Part shown: positions 35,316 to 42,370 of the stretch, piece by piece
Layout: each line of letters starts with the position of its first letter
How positions within the stretch are numbered: the first letter of the stretch is position 1
NCBI RefSeq assembly: GCF_050589645.1
Contig: NZ_JBNGOQ010000005.1
Location: forward strand, 1-64,000
Origin: JBNGOQ01 sp050589645
Lineage (GTDB): Bacteria; Bacteroidota; Bacteroidia; Flavobacteriales; Flavobacteriaceae
Direction: 5' to 3'
Length of the DNA: 64,000 nucleotides
Program-made: the position numbers and the translations under genes
Notes under the pieces: model-generated
What the model saw: only the letters and a program-made list of their open reading frames with translations
The model's database searches: none
Told to the model about the DNA's origin: nothing

Positions 35316-36125
35316 ATGGAAAAAACGTTTAGAAATTACACCGAACTCGACGTGACCGATGCGGTATATGAACATTACCGAAAAATGAGACAAAATCAGA
35401 CTTTGGATTATGTACAGCGGATGCATAAAAAGTACCTGACTTTTGACAAACCCATGACCCTTAGGGATGCCATGGGCCATCTCAATGACTTGATCGATGT
35501 TAGCGATCCGGATCTGGACTTACCCAATGTACAGCACCTTATTCAAAGTGCCGAGGCCATACGGGCAGATAAGAGACCCGATTGGATGCAATTGACCGGG
35601 CTTATTCACGATTTGGGCAAGGTGATATTTCTGTGGGGCTGCGATGAGGACGGTACCAGCCAATTAGAACAATGGGGTATGGTGGGTGATGTATTTGTGG
35701 TAGGCTGCGCCCTGCCCGGCAGCTGTGTGTTTCCGGAATTCAATACGTTGAATCCCGATATGAAGGACGATCGATACAACACTGCGCTAGGAGTCTATAA
35801 GGAGGGCTGCGGCCTGGACAATTTAGAATTGGCATGGGGGCATGACGAATACCTATTTCAGGTGTTGTCCCATCATAAAAAAAATACCCTTCCCGAAGCG
35901 GCCATGGTCATGATCCGATACCATTCGTTTTACCCATGGCATACGGGGGGAAGTTATGCCCGACTACTAAATGAAAAGGACCAGCAGTATTTGGAATGGA
36001 TTCGGGACTTTAATAGATACGACCTCTACACGAAAAGTACCAAAACCTATGAATTGGAGGAACTATGGGATTACTACCGGCCTATTGCCGAGAAGTATTT
36101 AGGGGATGGTCCCATATACTGGTAA
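35316..36125 (+). CDS. Inositol oxygenase (MIOX) family protein
   Basis: 269 residues, the normal length. MIOX is a mixed-valence di-iron enzyme that cuts myo-inositol with oxygen to glucuronate. The His/Asp iron ligands are visible: 'TGLIHDLGKV' (HD motif), 'LELAWGHDEYLFQVLSHH' and 'IRYHSFYPWHTGGSY', with the N-terminal 'DVSDPDLDLPN' loop near residue 65. Its start is 2 bases after the SLC5 symporter stop, so uptake and oxidation are probably coupled. The further route from glucuronate is not encoded in this window. Confidence 0.93.
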   Translation: MEKTFRNYTELDVTDAVYEHYRKMRQNQTLDYVQRMHKKYLTFDKPMTLRDAMGHLNDLIDVSDPDLDLPNVQHLIQSAEAIRADKRPDWMQLTGLIHDLGKVIFLWGCDEDGTSQLEQWGMVGDVFVVGCALPGSCVFPEFNTLNPDMKDDRYNTALGVYKEGCGLDNLELAWGHDEYLFQVLSHHKKNTLPEAAMVMIRYHSFYPWHTGGSYARLLNEKDQQYLEWIRDFNRYDLYTKSTKTYELEELWDYYRPIAEKYLGDGPIYW

Positions 36126-36149
36126 ATGGGCCTGGGTATAGCTGAAATA

Positions 36150-36310
36150 AAAAGAGGCTGTCTAAAAAGTATTTGAAAAAATGTCATATCGAGCGCCCGC
36201 CTTCCAAAGCCTTGTACGGAGGACAGGCAGTCGAGATATCTTAAAATTTAATCTTCAAGGAGTTCTCGACTGCGCTCGAACGGACATCTATGTTTTTTAG
36301 ACAACCTTTT
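36150..36310. repeat. Inverted-repeat element (REP or MITE-like)
   Basis: Left end AAAAGAGGCTGTCTAAAAAG (36150-36169) and right end TTTTTTAGACAACCTTTT (36293-36310) are imperfect inverted copies. Inside are CAGTCGAGATATC and TTCTCGACTGCGCTCGAA, themselves complementary in part. Such 'cgactgcgctcg' elements occur in many flavobacterial intergenic spaces. It has no ORF and lies between the inositol oxygenase gene and htpG. Confidence 0.65.
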
Positions 36311-36327
36311 ATAATAAATAAGCTGGA

Positions 36328-38214
36328 CTACTTGATCATATCGTAACTTCTATTGATGAAGTTGGTGAGTTCCTCCCCTTTGAGGAGTCCCTTGGACAGA
36401 CGTGCCAAATCCAAGGATTGATTGATCAAGCGTTCCCGCTTTTTCGCTGTTTTGGTGTTCAGGATTTCACCGACCAGTTCATGGTTGGTATTTACGATGA
36501 GGTTGTACATTTCCGGCATGTTGCCCATACCGAACATACCGCCACCGCCGGTCTGCTGCATTTCCTTCATACGGCGCATAAACTCGGGTTCCGTAATAAT
36601 AAAGGGAGAAGCAGCGCTGTCCATGGCCTCTAGCTGTACGGTATAGCCTTTGTCCTTGATGACCTCCTCCAAATTGGTCTTGAGGTTTTCTTTTTCCTCA
36701 TCGGACAATTTGGAAATTTGGGTGTCGTCCTTTTGGATAAGGTTGTCCAAATGGTCGGCATCTACCCGGGCAAAGGAGAGTTTCTCCTTGCTGGTCTCCA
36801 ACTTCTGCATCAAATGGGAAATAATGGGCGAATCCAATAATAAGACCTCATATCCCTTGGCCTTGGCCGCCTCAATATAACTGTGCTGCGCTTCTTTGTC
36901 GGAGGCGTAGAGCACCACCAATTTATCGTCCTTGTCCGTTTGGTTGTCCTTTATCTTTTCCTGCAATTCGGAAAAGGTAAAATAGGAACCGTCCACCGTG
37001 GGATACAGTGCAAATTTGTCCGCTTTTTCAAAGAACTTTTCCTCGGACAACATGCCGTATTCAATCACGATTTTGATATCGTTCCACTTGGCCTCAAAAT
37101 CCTCCCGATTATTTTTAAAGAGGGAAGCGAGCTTATCCGCAACCTTCCTGGTGATGTAGGACGAAATTTTCTTTACCGCACCGTCTGCCTGTAAATAGGA
37201 TCGGGACACATTCAATGGAATATCCGGAGAATCTATCACACCTCTCAGCATGGTCAAAAATTCAGGCACTATCCCTTCTACATTATCGGTAACAAAGACC
37301 TGGTTTTGGTACAGTTGTATCCGGTCTTTCTGAATGTTGAGGTCATTGGTCAATTTTGGGAAGTAAAGAATCCCGGTAAGGTTAAAGGGATAATCTACGT
37401 TCAGGTGAATATTAAATAGGGGTTCCTCGAACTGTGTGGGATAGAGTTCCCTATAGAAGCTCTTGTAATCTTCCTCTTTTAGATCCTTGGGCTGTTTTGT
37501 CCAAGCCGGTGTGGGATTGTTGATAATATTATCTACCTCTTGGGTGGGTGCGGGATCTTCCTCCTTTGCACCCTCGGGTTTGGGGAGTGTTTCGGTCTTG
37601 GTGCCAAACTTGATCGGAATGGGCATGAATTTGTTGTACTTACGCAAGAGTTCGCTGATCCTGTTTTCTTCCAGAAATTCAGTGGAGTCGTCCGCGATAT
37701 GCAGAATGATCTCCGTACCTCGTTCTTCTTTTTTGCCCTTTTTCAAGGTAAACTTGGGCGATCCGTCACAGCTCCAATGCGCGGCAGGTTCGTCCGTATA
37801 ACTTTTGGTAATGATCTCTACCTTGTCCGATACCATGAAGGCCGAATAGAAGCCCAATCCGAAATGCCCTATGATTCCCGCGTCCTTTCCAGAATCTTCA
37901 TATTTGTTCAAAAACTCCTCGGCGCCCGAAAAGGCCACCTCATTGATGTATTTTTTTACTTCTTCCTCGGTCATCCCAATGCCCTGATCTATAATGTGAA
38001 GTTTTTTTCCTTCCTTATCCACCTTTAACTCGATCATGGGATTGCCATAATCTACCTTGGCCTCTCCTATGGATGCCAGATGCTTAAGCTTTAAAGTAGC
38101 ATCCGTAGCGTTGGAGATAAGCTCGCGAAGAAATATTTCATGGTCGCTATAGAGGAATTTCTTTATTAATGGAAATATGTTTTCTACCGAAACATTGATT
38201 TTGCCAGTTGCCAT
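36328..38214 (-). CDS. htpG: Molecular chaperone HtpG (Hsp90)
   Basis: 628 residues, full length. The GHKL ATPase domain shows 'FLRELISNATDATLKL' near 24, 'IIDQGIGMTEEEV' near 74 and 'GHFGLGFYSAFMV' near 115, followed by the middle domain with 'NVSRSYLQADGAVKKIS' and the C-terminal dimerisation helices ending in 'NFINRSYDMIK'. Hsp90 helps fold or remodel client proteins in the cytosol in an ATP-dependent way. An inverted repeat lies 60-105 bases upstream of the start and may be a stress-response site. The gene stands alone. Confidence 0.97.
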   Translation of the reverse strand: MATGKINVSVENIFPLIKKFLYSDHEIFLRELISNATDATLKLKHLASIGEAKVDYGNPMIELKVDKEGKKLHIIDQGIGMTEEEVKKYINEVAFSGAEEFLNKYEDSGKDAGIIGHFGLGFYSAFMVSDKVEIITKSYTDEPAAHWSCDGSPKFTLKKGKKEERGTEIILHIADDSTEFLEENRISELLRKYNKFMPIPIKFGTKTETLPKPEGAKEEDPAPTQEVDNIINNPTPAWTKQPKDLKEEDYKSFYRELYPTQFEEPLFNIHLNVDYPFNLTGILYFPKLTNDLNIQKDRIQLYQNQVFVTDNVEGIVPEFLTMLRGVIDSPDIPLNVSRSYLQADGAVKKISSYITRKVADKLASLFKNNREDFEAKWNDIKIVIEYGMLSEEKFFEKADKFALYPTVDGSYFTFSELQEKIKDNQTDKDDKLVVLYASDKEAQHSYIEAAKAKGYEVLLLDSPIISHLMQKLETSKEKLSFARVDADHLDNLIQKDDTQISKLSDEEKENLKTNLEEVIKDKGYTVQLEAMDSAASPFIITEPEFMRRMKEMQQTGGGGMFGMGNMPEMYNLIVNTNHELVGEILNTKTAKKRERLINQSLDLARLSKGLLKGEELTNFINRSYDMIK

Positions 38215-38276
38215 ATATGATATTTTTTAATGGTTCCAGAACCCAAGGACAAAAAAAGTACCAATATGCCCAATCG

Positions 38277-38319
38277 TGACAAACTGGCACCATTATGGAG
38301 CATCTGCCAATCGGTGTCA
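38277..38319. promoter_or_regulatory. Composite inverted repeat upstream of htpG
   Basis: TGACA, 3 bases, TGGCA, 15 bases, TGCCA, 5 bases, TGTCA: two nested inverted pairs within 43 bases, 63-105 bases before the htpG start. It is not the classical CIRCE sequence. A dimeric regulator could bind here; this is inference. Confidence 0.45.
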
Positions 38320-38408
38320 AAAGTTTAACATATTTTTTGTTTAATTTATTTTTAAATTAATTAAACATTTTGTAAATTTACCCTATCCGTTGCAGAAGTA
38401 AAATTGCT

Positions 38409-38462
38409 ATGATTAAGTTTTGTTCTGTAATAAGTTTGTTTATTTATTGGTTAGGTTGTTGA
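38409..38462 (+). CDS. Possible 17-residue hydrophobic peptide
   Basis: ATG to TGA encodes MIKFCSVISLFIYWLGC, hydrophobic with two Cys. The stop is 2 bases before a strong terminator. It could be a real mini-protein, a leader peptide of an RNA, or chance. There is no close promoter consensus. Confidence 0.3.
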   Translation: MIKFCSVISLFIYWLGC

Positions 38463-38464
38463 AG

Positions 38465-38495
38465 ACGTGCTTTCTGCCAGGAAAGCACGTTTTTA
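38465..38495 (+). terminator. Rho-independent terminator without an obvious gene
   Basis: ACGTGCTTTC, a 6-base loop and GAAAGCACGT form ten perfect pairs followed by a T-rich tail (TTTTATTTTG). It points in the plus direction but no plus-strand gene of normal size precedes it; htpG runs the other way. Confidence 0.85.
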
Positions 38496-38537
38496 TTTTG
38501 CATCTATCCGTTATTCTTAATTCCTTAACATAATATG

Positions 38538-38567
38538 TGTTCATAGTATCGTATTTTTACATGAACA
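38538..38567. promoter_or_regulatory. Inverted repeat over the TetR gene promoter region
   Basis: TGTTCAT (38538-38544) and ATGAACA (38561-38567) flank TATTTTTA (38552-38559), a near-consensus -7 box, 16 bases before the TetR ATG. This fits an autoregulatory operator. Confidence 0.5.
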
Positions 38568-38582
38568 AAAAAATATTGACAT

Positions 38583-39242
38583 ATGGGAGCAAAAACAACG
38601 AGGGAAAAAATTACCGATGACATCATTATAGACATGTATATGGACTATGTGCTAGCGCATGAAGCGGCCCCAAAATCGGTTTATAAATTTTGCCAGTCCA
38701 ACCAATTGGAAGAAGCGGACTTTTACGAACGTTTTGGCTCCTTTGAAAACCTTCAGAGGGCCATTTGGGCCAAGTTTTATGGCAATACCGAAACCCTGAT
38801 CCAAAAGAACAAAGGGTATGAAGGTTTCTCCAACAAGGATAAAATGCTCACGTTTTTCTTCTCTTTTTTTGAACTGCTGTCATTGAACCGAAGTTATGTG
38901 CTCTTTGCATTGAAAGAGCAACGAAATGTGCTTAAAAATTTGAAGCAGCTTACCTATTTGAGAAAGCACTTTAAAGGTTTTGCTACGGCCTTGATCGAGG
39001 AGGCCAACAGTGACAAATCCATTCGTATTACAAAATATAATCCACAGTTGTTCTCAGAAGGGGCTTGGCTGCAGCTGATGTTTCTACTTAAATTTTGGAT
39101 GGACGACTCCTCTCCGGGCTTCGAAAAGACCGATATGGCTATAGAGAAGTCGGTGAAGACCGTTTTTGACGTTTTTGACAATACCCCACTCGAAAGTATT
39201 ATTGACCTGGGTAAGTTTTTGTACAAAGAGAACTTTGCTTAA
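38583..39242 (+). CDS. TetR/AcrR-type transcriptional regulator
   Basis: 219 residues. The N-terminal 50 residues hold a helix-turn-helix-like segment ('APKSVYKFCQSNQLEEADFY' with 'FYERFGSFENLQRAIWAKFY' after it), and the rest is an all-helical ligand domain. The match to the TetR N-terminus is weak, but the C-terminal type and its neighbour fit the flavobacterial TetR-ABC1 pair. An inverted repeat lies over its promoter region. The ABC1 kinase gene follows after 40 bases and is probably cotranscribed. The ligand is unknown. Confidence 0.75.
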   Translation: MGAKTTREKITDDIIIDMYMDYVLAHEAAPKSVYKFCQSNQLEEADFYERFGSFENLQRAIWAKFYGNTETLIQKNKGYEGFSNKDKMLTFFFSFFELLSLNRSYVLFALKEQRNVLKNLKQLTYLRKHFKGFATALIEEANSDKSIRITKYNPQLFSEGAWLQLMFLLKFWMDDSSPGFEKTDMAIEKSVKTVFDVFDNTPLESIIDLGKFLYKENFA

Positions 39243-39282
39243 AATTTAATGCTTTCCCTTGCTTTGAAGGCACAACTGTTAT

Positions 39283-40593
39283 ATGAAGACACTCGATAGG
39301 ATACCCACCGGAAAAATAGAACGGGCCAGTAAATTGGTCAGGACTGGAGCAAAAATAGGGGGCAATTACGTGAAGTATTACGGTAAGAAATTGGTGAACC
39401 CGGAACTTACCAAGGATGAGCTCAATGAAAATAATGCAGAGGATATCTATGACGGCCTAAAAAGCCTAAAGGGAAGTGCATTAAAGGTGGCCCAAATGTT
39501 GAGTATGGAGAAAAATCTGCTCCCACGGGCCTATGTGGAAAAATTTTCGCTTTCCCAATTTTCAGTACCCCCCTTGTCAGCACCCTTGGTCAGAAAGACC
39601 TTTAAACGATATTTGGGGAAGTATCCTGAAGAGCTATACGATACTTTTGAGCAGGACTCGATCAATGCCGCCAGTATTGGACAGGTGCACAAGGCTACCA
39701 AAAATGGGAAATCGCTTGCGGTCAAGATACAGTACCCTGGTGTGGCCCAGAGCATCAGTAGCGATCTTGCACTGGTAAAACCTATAGCTATCCGGATGTT
39801 CAATATTCAGGGCAAGGATTCGGACAAGTATTTCAAGGAAGTGGAGGACAAGCTGATCGAAGAAACCGACTACACTTTGGAGATTGCGCAAAGCAAGGAG
39901 ATTACCCAGGCGTGTATGCATATCCAGAATATGGAGTTTCCGGACTATTATGAGGAGCTATCCAATGAGCGGATCATCACCATGGATTGGATGCACGGAC
40001 TGCACCTAAGCGAGTTTACCAAAAACGATTTTTCACCTGCTTTGGGAAATACCCTGGGGCAGGCCTTGTGGGATTTTTATATGTTCCAGATACACGGCTT
40101 AAGAAAGGTGCATGCCGACCCCCATCCGGGGAACTTCCTTGTCAGCGAAAAAGCAACGTTGATCGCCATCGATTTCGGTTGCATCAAGGAAATCCCAGAT
40201 GAGTTCTATGTACCCTATTTTGAACTGGCCAAACGGGAAAACATAGAAAACGACAGGGTTTTTATGGAGAAACTGTACGAATTGGAAATATTGAACCCTA
40301 CGGACTCCCCGGAGGAACTACGTTTTTTTAAGGAACTGTTCAAGGAAATGCTTACGCTTTTTACCTCTCCTTTCAACGAAGAACAATTTGATTTTGGAGC
40401 GGAAGTATTTTGGAACCGGATAGCGAACCTGAGCGAACGCTATTCCAAGGACGAACAGATCAGAAAGATGAACGGGAATAGGGGATCCAAGCATTTTTTG
40501 TACATGAACAGAACCTTCTTCGGGCTGTACAATCTCTTGCACGATCTTAGGGCCAGGGTAGTCGTTGATAACTTTAAAAAATATCTGGCTTAG
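39283..40593 (+). CDS. ABC1/AarF/UbiB family atypical kinase
   Basis: 436 residues. Hallmarks: the KxGQ-type motif as 'GSALKVAQMLS' near residue 64 (Gly replaced by Ala), the Ala-rich loop 'AASIGQVHKA' near 126, the ATP Lys in 'LAVKIQYPG', 'EETDYTLEIAQ', 'KVHADPHPGNFLV' near 270 and 'IDFGCIKEI'. Such proteins support quinone or lipid metabolism (UbiB, Coq8). No ubiquinone gene is near, and this phylum uses menaquinone, so the substrate is open. The TetR gene 40 bases upstream may control it. Confidence 0.92.
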   Translation: MKTLDRIPTGKIERASKLVRTGAKIGGNYVKYYGKKLVNPELTKDELNENNAEDIYDGLKSLKGSALKVAQMLSMEKNLLPRAYVEKFSLSQFSVPPLSAPLVRKTFKRYLGKYPEELYDTFEQDSINAASIGQVHKATKNGKSLAVKIQYPGVAQSISSDLALVKPIAIRMFNIQGKDSDKYFKEVEDKLIEETDYTLEIAQSKEITQACMHIQNMEFPDYYEELSNERIITMDWMHGLHLSEFTKNDFSPALGNTLGQALWDFYMFQIHGLRKVHADPHPGNFLVSEKATLIAIDFGCIKEIPDEFYVPYFELAKRENIENDRVFMEKLYELEILNPTDSPEELRFFKELFKEMLTLFTSPFNEEQFDFGAEVFWNRIANLSERYSKDEQIRKMNGNRGSKHFLYMNRTFFGLYNLLHDLRARVVVDNFKKYLA

Positions 40594-40677
40594 ACCGGCC
40601 CAAGGGCACTGCAACATCTATTATTTTTTACCTATATTAGTTTGTGTAAACCAACAATAATAGAACTTCCAATAAAC

Positions 40678-41688
40678 ATGTACAACTCAAAAATTGCTGG
40701 ATTAGGATACTATGTACCAGAAAATGTGGTCACCAATGAAGATCTGTCCAAGGTGATGGAGACGAGTGATAGCTGGATTCAGGAACGCACAGGGATAAAG
40801 GAACGAAGGCATGTGGCCAAGAATGAAGGGGACACGACAACTTCTATGGGCGTAAAAGCGGCCAAAATAGCGATAGAACGCGCCGGTATTGATGCCAATG
40901 ATATCGATTTTATTGTATTTGCCACCCTAAGTCCCGACTATTATTTTCCAGGACCGGGAGTCTTGGTCCAACGAGATCTGGGCATCGGAACGGTAGGTGC
41001 CCTGGACGTTAGGAACCAATGCTCGGGTTTTGTATATGGCGTATCCGTTGCCGACCAATATGTCAAAAGCGGAATGTACCAAAATGTGCTGGTCATCGGG
41101 TCCGAAGTACATTCCAGAGGCTTGGACATGAGCACTCGGGGAAGGGGGGTTTCCGTGATTTTCGGTGATGGCGCGGGAGCTGCCGTGGTGAGCCGGGAAA
41201 CAGATTCCTCCAAAGGCATACTTTCCACACATCTGCACTCCGAAGGACAGCATGCAGAGGAACTCTCTGTGATTGCGCCCGGTATGGGGAAGCGATGGGT
41301 CACGGACATCCTTGCCGACAATGACCCCAATGACGAATCCTATTTCCCTTATATGAATGGCCAGTTCGTGTTCAAGAATGCCGTGGTCCGGTTTAGCGAG
41401 GTCATTATGGAAGGACTTCAGACCAATGGTTTGGGCCCTACGGATATAGATATGCTCATTCCCCATCAGGCCAACCTACGCATCTCCCAATTTGTTCAGA
41501 AGAAGTTTGGCCTAAGTGATGACCAAGTGTTCAACAATATCATGAGTTATGGAAACACTACCGCGGCATCTATCCCCATTGCCTTGACCGAGGCTTGGGA
41601 ACAAGGCAAAATAAAAGAAGGAGATTTAGTGGTCCTAGCCGCCTTTGGCAGTGGATTTACCTGGGGCAGTGCCATTATAAGATGGTAA
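40678..41688 (+). CDS. 3-oxoacyl-ACP synthase III (FabH-type)
   Basis: 336 residues from the ATG at 40678; a TTG 12 codons earlier adds residues outside the family. The Cys-His-Asn triad is clear: Cys115 in 'NQCSGFVYG', His263 in 'LIPHQANLRI', Asn293 in 'SYGNTTAASIP'. FabH joins acyl-CoA to malonyl-ACP to start fatty acid synthesis. The sequence also resembles FabH paralogues in branched or long-chain lipid synthesis, so housekeeping FabH is likely but not sure. The gene is followed by a PNPOx-like gene after 25 bases. Confidence 0.9.
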   Translation: MYNSKIAGLGYYVPENVVTNEDLSKVMETSDSWIQERTGIKERRHVAKNEGDTTTSMGVKAAKIAIERAGIDANDIDFIVFATLSPDYYFPGPGVLVQRDLGIGTVGALDVRNQCSGFVYGVSVADQYVKSGMYQNVLVIGSEVHSRGLDMSTRGRGVSVIFGDGAGAAVVSRETDSSKGILSTHLHSEGQHAEELSVIAPGMGKRWVTDILADNDPNDESYFPYMNGQFVFKNAVVRFSEVIMEGLQTNGLGPTDIDMLIPHQANLRISQFVQKKFGLSDDQVFNNIMSYGNTTAASIPIALTEAWEQGKIKEGDLVVLAAFGSGFTWGSAIIRW

Positions 41689-41713
41689 ATTTCAAATCAT
41701 TGGATGTACGATT

Positions 41714-42259
41714 ATGGGAAAGCGCTTGGAAAAATTAACGCCCGAACTAATTGATTTTATAGGGAATCAAAAACTTTTTTTTGTGGCCACAGCCATGGAA
41801 GACGGCCGAGTGAATCTGTCTCCCAAAGGCATGGACGCCCTTAGGGTCATTGATGGGAACAGGGTAATTTGGTTGAATCTTACAGGGAGTGGCAATGAAA
41901 CCGCAGCGCATCTGCAATACAACAATCGCATGACGTTGATGTTCTGTGCTTTTGAGGGCAAGCCTATGATTTTGCGTTTGTACGGTATCGCGAAGGCCTA
42001 TCATGAGCACGATCCCTTTTGGAAGGCCCACATTCACAGGTTTTCCGAAATTGAGGGAAGCCGGCAATTAATCGATATGGAATTTGATTTGGTGCAGATC
42101 TCATGTGGGATGGGGGTACCCTATATGGACTATACGGCCGATCGGGAAGGTCTTAAACTTTGGGCGAAAAAGCAGGGGAAAGATCGGATTATCGAATACC
42201 GGAAGAAAAAAAATAGCATCAGCCTGGACGGTCGCCCAACGGGATTGCCCGAGGCCTAA
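41714..42259 (+). CDS. Pyridoxamine 5'-phosphate oxidase family flavin-binding protein
   Basis: 181 residues. The split-barrel FMN-binding fold shows 'FFVATAMEDGRVNLSPKGMD' near the N-terminus and 'MTLMFCAFEGKPMILRLYG' in the middle. It belongs to the PNPOx-like general family rather than true PdxH, which is longer and has other motifs; the specific reaction is not known. It follows the FabH gene by 25 bases and ends before a strong terminator. Confidence 0.88.
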   Translation: MGKRLEKLTPELIDFIGNQKLFFVATAMEDGRVNLSPKGMDALRVIDGNRVIWLNLTGSGNETAAHLQYNNRMTLMFCAFEGKPMILRLYGIAKAYHEHDPFWKAHIHRFSEIEGSRQLIDMEFDLVQISCGMGVPYMDYTADREGLKLWAKKQGKDRIIEYRKKKNSISLDGRPTGLPEA

Positions 42260-42279
42260 GGTGTCCAAGCAGAAAAACA

Positions 42280-42309
42280 AAAACCCCGGGTCAAGACCGG
42301 GGTTTTTTA
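42280..42309. terminator. Rho-independent terminator, probably bidirectional
   Basis: AAACCCCGG, 7-base loop, CCGGGGTTT and then T-rich sequence; the other strand ends with a T run too. It separates the PNPOx-like gene (plus) from the TonB-type receptor gene (minus). Confidence 0.9.
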
Positions 42310-42370
42310 TTGATAGATCGTAAGAGAAAACCAACCAACCCTCTGTGCTACGACCTAATCAATACATATA

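Larger units (their letters stand above)
38215..38582. other. 368-base intergenic region between htpG and the TetR gene
   Basis: It holds, from left to right, the htpG-side inverted repeat (38277-38319), an AT-rich stretch, a 17-codon ORF (38409-38462), a strong terminator (38465-38495) and an inverted repeat around a -7-like box of the TetR gene (38538-38567). No longer gene was found on either strand. Confidence 0.7.

Noticed and set aside
36150..36310. Insertion sequence
   Set aside because: No transposase frame lies within or beside it; only a non-coding inverted-repeat element is supported.
41767..42067. Minus-strand frames opposite the PNPOx-like gene
   Set aside because: They are shadows of the coding strand without signals or family features.
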